Assembly (NCBI GenBank): GCA_037132015.1
Contig: JBAXPW010000052.1
Span: 1 to 10,329, forward strand
Length of the DNA stretch: 10,329 nt
From: JBAXPW01 sp037132015
GTDB taxonomy: Bacteria > Patescibacteriota > Microgenomatia > UBA1406 > GWC2-37-13
Reading direction: 5' to 3'
The translations under genes and the position numbers were made by a program. The stretch's first letter is position 1, and each line of letters starts with the position of its first letter. Of this stretch, positions 1-6,299 are shown one piece after another. The notes under the pieces are model-generated. The model saw only the letters and a program-made list of their open reading frames with translations. It had not been told where the DNA came from and ran no database searches.

Positions 1-23
1 TAGGGGAGTTAAATTTAGCTTAA

Positions 24-302
24 GTGGTGGTACAGTGGCGAGGGTTCATATCCGACCCAGCTTCAATGCTTCGCGCACTAATTGTGGCTTACAATACTAC
101 TCACAAAGATACATATCTCAATTTAGCTCGAATATGTTATAGTTGGTTTTTAGGAAATAATAGTTTGAATAAACGTCTATACGATCCAAAAACAGGCGCT
201 TGTTATGACTGTCTTCATCCTCATCGAGTCAATCTTAATCAAGGTGCAGAATCGCTTGTTTCTTATCTTATGTCTTATTATACAATTAAAGAACTTCACT
301 AA
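24..302 (+). CDS. C-terminal part of a six-hairpin (alpha/alpha barrel) carbohydrate-active protein, 5' end broken or missing
   Basis: This is the tail of a larger protein. The conserved end is visible: DPASMLRAL, then an Ala-Tyr and Thr stretch, WFLGNN, LYDPKTGACYD, and VNLNQGAESLVSYLM close to the stop. From family knowledge, the NQGAES ending belongs to (alpha/alpha)6-barrel domains found on or next to sugar-acting enzymes and glycosyltransferases, often beside GH130 genes, which fits the next gene. Position 24 is only the first GTG after an in-frame TAA at 21-23 and is unlikely to be the true start. In the +1 frame, positions 19-60 read LKWWYSGEGSYPTQ, which looks like the missing upstream part. 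A one-base frameshift near 52-60 is therefore likely, either real decay or an assembly error at the window edge. The stop overlaps the ATG of the next gene by one base. The general family is fairly sure; the exact activity is unknown. Confidence 0.6.
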   Translation: MVVQWRGFISDPASMLRALIVAYNTTHKDTYLNLARICYSWFLGNNSLNKRLYDPKTGACYDCLHPHRVNLNQGAESLVSYLMSYYTIKELH

Positions 303-1249
303 TGAATATTAAACAGATGCGGAATATTTTTTCTGACACTCGTGTTGCGCGTTATAATCTAGCTGTCTTGCAAAAACCAGATGTTGATACTCTTTTTTTT
401 ATTGGAAGGGAAGTTGCAAGTGCAGGAACCGATGGAGAACCTGATACAGGAGTCTTAAAATTATTTGAACTAAATAAGGACGGAACAATAACTCGTGAGC
501 GCATTATCTGGAAACCAATATACGATGGGATTAATCTCGAGGATCCTCGCGCACTTGAGTTATTGAATGGTAAATTGATCATTGGTTTGTCTGCAGTATT
601 TAGAAGTAAAAACGGGAGTCCTGTACCATTTCCTGCAATCGTCAAAATTGATTCGGTTGATTCATGGAAACAACATCTTCCTCCATTTCTTGTTATTGAT
701 TCATTTGGACCTGGGAAAAATACAACACCAATTGACAATTACACATATCTTTTTAGACCCGATTCTCCTGATTATAATCATAAAATTTTAGTATTTTCAC
801 TACATTCGCAGATTCCTGAAAAATTAGATGATATTGAATTTCCGATCGATTTGCCATGGGCATCATGGAGAATTGGCACCGCAATGCCTCCCATTTGGCT
901 ATCATCTACTGAAGCTCTATTTATCATCCACGGAATTAGTATTCAAAATATCAATGGTATTAATAAATATGTATATAGTCTTGGAAGAGCAAAATTAACA
1001 CGAATAGGAAATATTTTTACTGTAGTGGTTGGAAGAGATCCTATTCTCACACCAGATAATTTTTTAAGTCCAGAAGGACATCCTCTTGTTGAAGAATTAC
1101 ACCCTGAAATAAGACGCGTTGTATATTCGTGCGGAGGAATAATCAAAAAAAAATCAAAAGATAGACTTTCCTTATACGTCAACGTTGGAGATCGCACAAC
1201 ATATGAAGTCGAGTTCTCCCTCTCTGAATTAAAACAAGGATTATTTTAG
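302..1249 (+). CDS. GH130-like glycoside (mannoside) phosphorylase, five-bladed beta-propeller
   Basis: This 315-residue protein fits the size and motif order of GH130 enzymes, which phosphorolyse beta-mannosides. Visible motifs are LEDPR at 79-83, where the Asp (D81) matches the family's proton donor; GKNTTPI at 138-144, resembling the family KN motif; FRPD at 151-154; FIIHG at 208-212; SLGRAKL followed by GRDPIL (about 226-249); CGG at 277-279; and a closing YVNVGD (292-297), corresponding to the family's Tyr/Gly/Asp ending. No signal peptide or membrane segment is seen, so it is probably cytoplasmic. The ATG shares one base with the TAA of the gene before it, suggesting translational coupling with the six-hairpin protein and a joint role in glycan turnover or synthesis. 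Whether it is a phosphorylase or a hydrolase, and its sugar, cannot be read from sequence alone. A run of nine A at 1145-1153 lies in the coding region and is a possible slippage site. Confidence 0.78.
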   Translation: MNIKQMRNIFSDTRVARYNLAVLQKPDVDTLFFIGREVASAGTDGEPDTGVLKLFELNKDGTITRERIIWKPIYDGINLEDPRALELLNGKLIIGLSAVFRSKNGSPVPFPAIVKIDSVDSWKQHLPPFLVIDSFGPGKNTTPIDNYTYLFRPDSPDYNHKILVFSLHSQIPEKLDDIEFPIDLPWASWRIGTAMPPIWLSSTEALFIIHGISIQNINGINKYVYSLGRAKLTRIGNIFTVVVGRDPILTPDNFLSPEGHPLVEELHPEIRRVVYSCGGIIKKKSKDRLSLYVNVGDRTTYEVEFSLSELKQGLF

Positions 1250-2334
1250 ACAACCATATCATGACGTAATACAGATAAATACTGATTTCCTTTTACTTTA
1301 TCAATATTTTCTAATGGCATAATTATAAGGACATCTTCATCATTCTTTGATGCTTGTCCTTGGATCATATACAACTTAAATTTGTCAGATAAGATTTTAT
1401 TTATTGTAAATGTTGCAAATAAAGTTGGGAGAACTGGTATTCTAGTCTGAAACGAAACCCCACAAATTTCAAATGATGAATCAAAAAAACTCAATGTTCC
1501 ATTTTCATCTCTTATAGGTATTACTTTTTCAATTTTATATTCAAATCCTGGAATTCTTTTCTTTATCTCTTCTAATACAATACTTGGTTCATCTTCTTGA
1601 TTGAATGTAATTAGGAAATTATTCTTTTTCAAAATTTCATAATTAAGATTACGCAAATCAAAAATATCAAGTCTATCTATTCCAAGAGGACTGAGCTTTT
1701 CAATTTCAGATTCATATTCTTGAAAAGAGATCTTTCCATTCATACCAATTAACATTAATGCATCATATGCTTCTTTACTATCGAATGATGGCGTATTTGC
1801 GTGCAACTGACCTTGTTTTACTAAATCCTCCAGATCACCCCACTTCTTTTTTGAATTTTCAAGTTCTTGTTCATCTACTTTATTATCAAATCGGGTAAGA
1901 TATCTACTTAATACGTTACGACGATGAAGTAGTTGATCAATTGCTAAATAATAATGTCTAATAGTTGTATCAATAAAAGGATGCTCATAGATATTGGAAA
2001 TTAGACCATACATTTCATATCCCTCATCAATAAGATAGAGTATATACGATATACTTGATAAAGAATCAACAACGCTATCAGATCCTAATAGATCATTTAA
2101 TCTGAACCCAACTCGTGCAGAAAAATTATCAAAATGCCTTACATATAAATCAGCAATTTTACTGTGATAATCATCAGTGTAATTATTTATTAATTCTTGT
2201 AAGGAATAGAAATTTCCACTAATCTGTTCATCAATTATATTATCGTATTTTTGATTATTTCGATAGTCTCGAGTTTTCTCTATCTTTTTCATCCATTCTT
2301 TAATAGATTGGAGCAATTCCTCTTTTATTTTCAT
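1246..2334 (-). CDS. Unknown soluble protein, 362 residues
   Basis: I do not recognise this protein. It has no signal peptide and no membrane segment, and is rich in Lys, Glu, Asp, Ile and Leu. Residues 1-175 look mainly helical, with charged amphipathic stretches at 1-30 and 150-175 and a Tyr/Leu-rich helical part at 95-145 that ends in HRRN. Residues 180-240 form a short middle segment containing MNGKISFQEY. Residues 240-362 look like a beta-rich domain with alternating hydrophobic strands, for example 284-313 and 320-342. The start at 2334 is preferred because a TATAAA lies at 2345-2340 on the same strand, six bases before the ATG, and no Shine-Dalgarno is present; this points to a leaderless message. 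Its stop TAA interlocks with the TAG of the convergent GH130 gene. Base composition matches its neighbours, so I see no sign of recent transfer. That it is a real gene is well supported by its length and position; its function is unknown. Confidence 0.75.
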   Translation of the reverse strand: MKIKEELLQSIKEWMKKIEKTRDYRNNQKYDNIIDEQISGNFYSLQELINNYTDDYHSKIADLYVRHFDNFSARVGFRLNDLLGSDSVVDSLSSISYILYLIDEGYEMYGLISNIYEHPFIDTTIRHYYLAIDQLLHRRNVLSRYLTRFDNKVDEQELENSKKKWGDLEDLVKQGQLHANTPSFDSKEAYDALMLIGMNGKISFQEYESEIEKLSPLGIDRLDIFDLRNLNYEILKKNNFLITFNQEDEPSIVLEEIKKRIPGFEYKIEKVIPIRDENGTLSFFDSSFEICGVSFQTRIPVLPTLFATFTINKILSDKFKLYMIQGQASKNDEDVLIIMPLENIDKVKGNQYLSVLRHDMVV

Positions 2335-2339
2335 TTTTA

Positions 2340-2349
2340 TTTATATAAT
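2340..2349. promoter_or_regulatory. Overlapping divergent -10 boxes for two leaderless genes
   Basis: Only 21 bases (2335-2355) separate two divergent start codons. On the plus strand a perfect TATAAT lies at 2344-2349, with the ATG at 2356, about where transcription would begin. On the minus strand TATAAA lies at 2345-2340, with the ATG at 2334, again at the expected start of transcription. The two boxes share bases 2344-2345. Neither gene has a Shine-Dalgarno, and no good -35 hexamer is visible for either. Leaderless transcription and mutually exclusive polymerase binding are inferences. Confidence 0.5.
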
Positions 2350-2355
2350 GATAAT

Positions 2356-2901
2356 ATGAAAATATTACACTATTCTGATCATTTAGACAATAATTTAGTA
2401 AGCTACTTTGGCTTATGTGATGTTTTTTTATGTACAGGAGACTTATCACTTTTTCATTTTGCTTCTATCGAAAAAAATATTCCTCTTAAAGATTGTTTTG
2501 GTGTTTATGGCAATCATTGTAATCCGGGATATCTAGAGCAGTTAGGTATACAGAATGTACATCTCAAAATTCTAAAATGGAGAAATTATTCTGTTAGTGG
2601 ATTTCAAGGATGTCTTCGATATAAGGAATCAGGTGGTCCTCAATTTACCGAAGATGAAGCGAATATTCTTCTTAAAGATTTTCCACATGTAGATATACTC
2701 TTATTACACGCCCCTCCTTTCGGAATATTAGACGATCCTGATGATCCAGTTCACTCTGGTTCAAAATCGGTGAGAGATTATATTGACAGAACAAATCCAA
2801 AATATGTCTTTTGTGGACATTTAGATCCAACAGCAGAAGTACAATACAACAACACGACTATTTTTCGAACCGATGGAGCAAAATTATTTAATCTGGAATA
2901 G
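2356..2901 (+). CDS. Calcineurin-like metallophosphoesterase, small single-domain
   Basis: This 181-residue protein is a predicted metal-dependent phosphoesterase of the calcineurin-like superfamily. Motifs in order: SDHLD at 7-11 in the place of the first D-x-H block, TGDLS at 27-31, YGNHC at 51-55, LLHAPPFG at 116-123, an H-S-G stretch at 133-135, and CGHLDP at 153-158. The HAPP...GH layout is typical of the branch with HAPPxG and GHxHP. Two usual metal ligands are changed: the His of D-x-H (position 10 is Leu, although His9 is adjacent) and the second His of GHxH (Asp157). Both normally bind the same metal. The start at 2356 is chosen over a longer in-frame start at 2251 because it begins right at the first beta strand, MKILHYSD, and follows TATAAT by six bases. 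No signal peptide is seen. The substrate is unknown. The gene is convergent with ftsI across 51 bases. Confidence 0.85.
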   Translation: MKILHYSDHLDNNLVSYFGLCDVFLCTGDLSLFHFASIEKNIPLKDCFGVYGNHCNPGYLEQLGIQNVHLKILKWRNYSVSGFQGCLRYKESGGPQFTEDEANILLKDFPHVDILLLHAPPFGILDDPDDPVHSGSKSVRDYIDRTNPKYVFCGHLDPTAEVQYNNTTIFRTDGAKLFNLE

Positions 2902-2931
2902 TACAATAGCATTCTATGTCTCTATTTGTAA

Positions 2932-2951
2932 TATTATAATAACTTATAATA
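2932..2951. terminator. Possible bidirectional terminator: AT-only hairpin between convergent genes
   Basis: A perfect 8-bp inverted repeat (TATTATAA, loop TAAC, TTATAATA) lies in the 51-base gap between the convergent phosphoesterase and ftsI genes. It has no G/C pairs and only short T runs, so it would be a weak intrinsic terminator. Its placement between two converging stops is the main support. Confidence 0.35.
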
Positions 2952-2952
2952 C

Positions 2953-4617
2953 TTATTCGCTCGGAGAGATGTTGTAGTAAACCAATAAGTCCTTTGCAAT
3001 ATCAAAAAATAATGGAGCTGCTGTCTCAGATCCCCATTGAGAAGATCCAGGTTCTTTTATAATTACTAATGCAATAAATCGAGGCTTATTAACAGGAACA
3101 AAACCAATAAAAGAAGCAATTGTTTTTGAAGTATCATATGTACCTTTTAATGCAATTTGGGCAGTTCCAGTCTTTCCGCCAAAATCATATCCTTTTGGAA
3201 CAGAATATTTATATTCACCATTTGTTACAGTTTCACGCAACATTTTCTTTAAGATATCTGAAGTTTTTTCACTAATTACTCGTCTTACAATTTTTGGTTC
3301 TCGCTCACGTACTCTTCCATTATCACCCTCTATAATTTTCTGCACAACATACGGACGCATTAAATATCCACCATTTATAACACTTGAAAAGGCAGTAATT
3401 AATTGTAATGGAGTTACTGCCAATCCCTGACCAAACGTAGCCGTTGCATAATCTATCTCATACCAATCTTTTTGTTTTTTTACTAATCCCGATGATTCAC
3501 CTTGTAAATCAATCCCTGTTTCCTGACCAATTCCATATTTTTGAATATAGTCATATACTTTCTGATTACCTAGTTTATTTCCTATATAGACCATTCCAAC
3601 ATTGGATGAATGTTCGAGTACTTGCGTTATATTTGTCATACCATTGTATTTATTATTCCATGTACGGATTTGATATTCGCCAATTTGCACAGGCCCTGTT
3701 TCATCATACGTCTCATCTGGTTGTATCTTTTTTTCCTCAATTCCTGCAGCAACAATCAAAGGTTTAAAAGTGGAGCCGGGTTCATATGTATCTGATATTG
3801 CAGGATTCTTGTACCAATCACTGTCGTATTTAAAATAATCATCTTGTCCAAAATCTGGCAAACACGAAAGTCCAAGAATCTTCATAGTATATGGATCTGC
3901 AACAATCACACAACCCTCTTTTGCTTGAAAATGTTCAAGTCCACTCACTAATTTAGCTTTGATTATGTTTTGAACTGATTTATCTATAGTTAGTTGCAAA
4001 TCACGTCCATTTTCAGAAACCAATCGCTGTTGCGTCCCAAAAAATATTGGTCGTCCTGATAAATCTCGTTCTGATTTTAAAAATCCGGGAAGTCCAACAA
4101 GCTCCTTATCATAATACCCTTCAACTCCAAAATATCCAATATCGCTACCATCATCTTTTTTTCCAACAAATCCTAAAATATGAGCTGAAATTGACCCCTC
4201 AGGATAGTATCTCCTACCTTTTTGATCAAATCCTATACCTTTTATATCTAGTTTTTCAATTGTCATTTTTTGCTCTTCTGTAAGATTACTTGTTAAAGCC
4301 ACCCACCCTTTATTCATATCAAGACGCGCCTCTAATGTAGCTTGCTCAACCTGTACAACAGTGAGTAATTTATGTATAAATTCTTCCTTATTTTTTATAA
4401 GTTTTGGCTCAGCAAAAAGAAGATAGATATTCTCATTCATCACTAATGGGGCATTATTACTGTCATATATCACACCTCTATTTGCTAATAATTTTGTTGT
4501 CGTGAGATAATCATTACTATAATCTTTATTCCCTATCACTTGAAGAAAAAATAGCTTGCCTATGACAGTCAATAGACAGACTATGAAGAAAACAAAAATA
4601 ATACGAACTTGTATCAT
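2953..4617 (-). CDS. ftsI: Class B penicillin-binding protein, septal transpeptidase FtsI (PBP2/PBP3 type)
   Basis: This enzyme is a DD-transpeptidase that cross-links new peptidoglycan, here most likely at the septum with FtsL and FtsW. The 554 residues begin with one membrane segment (about 5-27), then the dimerisation domain with NRGVIYDSNN (46-55) and R-x-Y-Y-P-E-G (136-141). The transpeptidase domain follows, with all three active-site motifs: STFK at 282-285 (nucleophile Ser282), SSN at 337-339 and KTGT at 482-485. ATATFGQGLAVTPLQL at 391-406 is also typical. There is no C-terminal PASTA repeat. It is the fourth gene after mraZ, rsmH and ftsL, three bases behind ftsL, and has the only strong Shine-Dalgarno in the window. 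The division role rather than the elongation role (PBP2/MrdA) is inferred from this gene order. It is the last gene of the minus-strand run; no murE, murF or mraY follows. Confidence 0.95.
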   Translation of the reverse strand: MIQVRIIFVFFIVCLLTVIGKLFFLQVIGNKDYSNDYLTTTKLLANRGVIYDSNNAPLVMNENIYLLFAEPKLIKNKEEFIHKLLTVVQVEQATLEARLDMNKGWVALTSNLTEEQKMTIEKLDIKGIGFDQKGRRYYPEGSISAHILGFVGKKDDGSDIGYFGVEGYYDKELVGLPGFLKSERDLSGRPIFFGTQQRLVSENGRDLQLTIDKSVQNIIKAKLVSGLEHFQAKEGCVIVADPYTMKILGLSCLPDFGQDDYFKYDSDWYKNPAISDTYEPGSTFKPLIVAAGIEEKKIQPDETYDETGPVQIGEYQIRTWNNKYNGMTNITQVLEHSSNVGMVYIGNKLGNQKVYDYIQKYGIGQETGIDLQGESSGLVKKQKDWYEIDYATATFGQGLAVTPLQLITAFSSVINGGYLMRPYVVQKIIEGDNGRVREREPKIVRRVISEKTSDILKKMLRETVTNGEYKYSVPKGYDFGGKTGTAQIALKGTYDTSKTIASFIGFVPVNKPRFIALVIIKEPGSSQWGSETAAPLFFDIAKDLLVYYNISPSE

Positions 4618-4620
4618 ATA

Positions 4621-4905
4621 TTATCTCTCCTGTATGTTTGTCGCTATATTAAGATTATCAAAATGCACGGGTGTTGATTTTTTTGTAAAGTTTAGTTCCG
4701 CAGCCATAGATGATGCTTTTTGAAGAGATGATTCCTCATATACTTTTGTCTCCAACTCTGCATTCTCAGTTTTTAGTCTCGCTATTTCCCGTTCATACTT
4801 TGAGGTCTTTTCTCCCGTTTGAATACCATTAATAAACATGGATACGTTTCCAATTAATAACCCCGTGATCATGATCCATAATGTGTATTTAAGTACATTT
4901 TTCAT
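4621..4905 (-). CDS. ftsL: FtsL-like division protein, one membrane helix plus coiled coil
   Basis: This 94-residue protein has the FtsL/DivIC layout: a short cytoplasmic start, one membrane helix at about 6-27, then a periplasmic coiled coil from about 33 to 70 with heptad hydrophobics in YEREIARLKTENAEL, followed by A-A-E-L-N-F near 68-73, which resembles the alanine/leucine end of the family domain. FtsL proteins are scaffolds that bind FtsB/DivIC and activate FtsW-FtsI. Sequence identity in this family is low, so the name rests on topology and on position between rsmH and ftsI, the classic dcw order. It starts four bases after the rsmH stop and ends three bases before ftsI. No Shine-Dalgarno is visible, so translation probably depends on coupling to rsmH. 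Confidence 0.8.
   Translation of the reverse strand: MKNVLKYTLWIMITGLLIGNVSMFINGIQTGEKTSKYEREIARLKTENAELETKVYEESSLQKASSMAAELNFTKKSTPVHFDNLNIATNIQER
4625..4631 (-). promoter_or_regulatory. Strong Shine-Dalgarno for ftsI inside the end of ftsL
   Basis: The minus strand reads AGGAGAG seven bases before the ftsI ATG at 4617. It overlaps the last codons of ftsL. This supports the ftsI start and stands out because the other genes here have weak or no such sites. Confidence 0.8.
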
Positions 4906-4909
4906 ATAT

Positions 4910-5767
4910 CTATAGCTGAACTATTCGCAACATTGCTGATCGCTCAAATGATCTTTTATCCGAACGATTAAGATCTGGTTTAATTATTTTCAATTGATGT
5001 AACCGCACAAATTGTTTAATTATTCTATCTTCTCTCGAATGAAACGAAATAAATATCAATTTTCCACCTTTTTTTATTATCTTTAATGATTCCTCGAGAC
5101 ATAACTTAATATTCTCAAATTCTTTATTAACCGCAATTCTTAGAGCTTGAAATATACGTGATGCCATCTTTTCAAACTGAACTTCATGTGTCTGTGTTTT
5201 TGTCTTAATCACGGTGTGTAATGTTTTGACCAAATCCTCTACCGTACTAAATATCTTTCTTTCACGATACGACACCACTTCTCGAGCCACATCATCTGAC
5301 AACAATTCTTCACCATAAGAAGAAAAAAGATCACTTAATTCCTGATACGAATATGAGTTTAAAATATCCGATGCTGTTTGAGATTCTATCTTACCTATGC
5401 GCATATCCAATGGCTCATCAAGTTTCTTAAACGAAAACCCTCTACCAGCAAAAAATATTTGCGCCATCGAAAGACCCAAATCGACAAGAACTCCATCAAC
5501 TTGATCAAAACCCTCTTTTGTAGCGATAGTTGCAATATCTGCATAATTACCACAAACTAGCTTCACATTCTTATTTTCCTGAAATTTAATATTCAATTTT
5601 TCAATTTGTGATGGATCCCAATCAATTCCAAGTACAACACCTCCCTGCTTAATAATTCCTGCAATATGTCCCCCTTCTCCTGCGGTTGCATCAATAAAAT
5701 ATTGTCCCTTTTGGATATTTAATGTTTCCAATACTTGATCTAAATATACGGGTGTATGTACTGGCAT
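4910..5767 (-). CDS. rsmH: 16S rRNA (cytosine1402-N4)-methyltransferase RsmH (MraW)
   Basis: RsmH adds a methyl group from S-adenosylmethionine to N4 of C1402 in the decoding centre of 16S rRNA. The 285 residues carry the family motifs in order: HTPVYLDQVLETL at 4-16; the SAM-binding loop DATAGEGGH at 26-34; GIDWDP at 47-52; DGVLVDLGLS at 91-100; GRGFSF at 108-113; LDMR at 120-123; RIFQALRIAVNKEF at 204-217; and ISFHSREDRIIK at 240-251. The family's usual SSPQ appears here as SMAQ. Length is slightly below the usual 300-315. The start at 5767 is supported by the conserved N-terminus starting at once. The gene sits 44 bases behind mraZ and four bases ahead of ftsL; no clear Shine-Dalgarno or terminator lies in the 44-base gap. 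Confidence 0.98.
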   Translation of the reverse strand: MPVHTPVYLDQVLETLNIQKGQYFIDATAGEGGHIAGIIKQGGVVLGIDWDPSQIEKLNIKFQENKNVKLVCGNYADIATIATKEGFDQVDGVLVDLGLSMAQIFFAGRGFSFKKLDEPLDMRIGKIESQTASDILNSYSYQELSDLFSSYGEELLSDDVAREVVSYRERKIFSTVEDLVKTLHTVIKTKTQTHEVQFEKMASRIFQALRIAVNKEFENIKLCLEESLKIIKKGGKLIFISFHSREDRIIKQFVRLHQLKIIKPDLNRSDKRSFERSAMLRIVQL

Positions 5768-5811
5768 AGGCTATTGTGTCTAAATTTAAAAAGTGCTCTA
5801 TCTTATCATAG

Positions 5812-6207
5812 TTATTCTATGTTTGCTTCGTTATATTGCAACCATCTATCTGGTTGCCAGATTTCAAAATGATCACCCACACCAACAATCGTAACTTTTT
5901 CATTCATTCCTCCATATTGCAAAAGATGTTTGGGAATCACAAATCTTCCTTGATCATCAATCTCTATAAATACAGCAGATGAAAATATAAATCTTCTTTT
6001 ATCTAATAACTCTTTATCCAATAATGAGACTGATAACAGATCTTTTGCTCGCTTTTCCCAATCTTCTTTGTCATATCCAGCGAGACAATTATCATAGCCT
6101 CGACTTAACACAAACATACTTCCATTTAGTAATTCTCTTATTTTTTTTGGAATCACAATTCTTCCCGGAGCAGAAAAGTTTACTTGATATTCACCAAAAA
6201 ACACCAT
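5812..6207 (-). CDS. mraZ: MraZ, transcriptional repressor of the division/cell-wall cluster
   Basis: MraZ is a DNA-binding protein that forms rings and usually represses its own operon by binding short direct repeats at its promoter. The 131 residues begin with FFGEYQVNFSAPGR, matching the family start (GEY...GR), and contain both SpoVT-AbrB-like halves: first APGRIVIPKKIRE at 13-25, second DDQGRFVIPKHLLQY at 84-98. CLAGY at 41-45 and FEIWQPDRW at 114-122 are also typical. The first half has SAPGR where most members have an acidic DxKGR. The start at 6207 is firm because it fits the family N-terminus, even though no Shine-Dalgarno is present. It is the first gene of the mraZ-rsmH-ftsL-ftsI run. 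Three TGG boxes at 10-bp spacing lie directly upstream, fitting autoregulation. Confidence 0.97.
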   Translation of the reverse strand: MVFFGEYQVNFSAPGRIVIPKKIRELLNGSMFVLSRGYDNCLAGYDKEDWEKRAKDLLSVSLLDKELLDKRRFIFSSAVFIEIDDQGRFVIPKHLLQYGGMNEKVTIVGVGDHFEIWQPDRWLQYNEANIE

Positions 6208-6227
6208 ATATAACCATTTAACCCCAT
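6204..6227 (-). promoter_or_regulatory. Predicted MraZ operator: three ATGG boxes at exact 10-bp spacing
   Basis: On the minus strand ATGG occurs at 6227-6224, 6217-6214 and 6207-6204, so the boxes repeat every 10 bp, one helical turn. The units read AAATGGGGTT, AAATGGTTAT and ATATGGTGTT. Known MraZ operators are short TGG(G)-type repeats at this spacing immediately before mraZ, so the match in position, core and period is good. The third box includes the mraZ start codon, and the middle box overlaps the -10. Binding would block transcription of the cluster; that is inferred. Confidence 0.75.
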
Positions 6228-6244
6228 TTTTACTTATTTGTCAA
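6216..6244 (-). promoter_or_regulatory. mraZ promoter (TTGACA, 17-bp spacer, TTAAAT)
   Basis: On the minus strand a perfect -35 TTGACA (6244-6239) is followed by a 17-base spacer and TTAAAT (6221-6216, four of six consensus bases). Transcription would begin near 6209, so the mRNA would carry about two bases before the ATG at 6207, essentially leaderless. The first two ATGG boxes overlap its spacer and -10, which suits repression by MraZ. Confidence 0.65.
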
Positions 6245-6261
6245 GGTATAAAGACAAATAA
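6234..6261. repeat. Perfect 9-bp inverted repeat between mraZ and murJ, candidate operator
   Basis: TTATTTGTC at 6234-6242 and its exact reverse complement GACAAATAA at 6253-6261 are separated by 10 bases, giving 19 bp between arm centres, nearly two helical turns. The left arm overlaps the mraZ -35. Neither predicted transcript includes the repeat, so a DNA-level site for a dimeric regulator is more likely than an RNA hairpin. The regulator is unknown. Confidence 0.5.
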
Positions 6262-6299
6262 TCATCAACACGAACCACTACTATTCATCTCATTTTCTG

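Noticed and set aside
582..791. Additional open frames inside known genes, such as 582-791 plus, 3444-3767 plus and 8103-8381 minus
   Set aside because: They lie wholly inside well-supported genes in another frame, lack recognisable motifs, and have skewed residue content typical of shadow frames.
1713..1751. EF-hand-like stretch (MNGKISFQEY) in the unknown protein
   Set aside because: Gly, Ile and Glu fall at loop positions 6, 8 and 12, but the acidic residues needed at positions 1 and 3 are Leu and Gly, so calcium binding is not supported.
2251..2355. Longer N-terminus for the phosphoesterase from an ATG at 2251
   Set aside because: The extra 35 residues are the antisense of the divergent gene and form an unlikely Phe/Tyr-rich leader. 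The family fold begins at the ATG at 2356, directly behind TATAAT.
5768..5811. Internal promoter or terminator between mraZ and rsmH
   Set aside because: The 44 bases contain TAAATTTA and some A/T runs but no paired -35/-10 at a proper spacing and no GC hairpin with a T tract.
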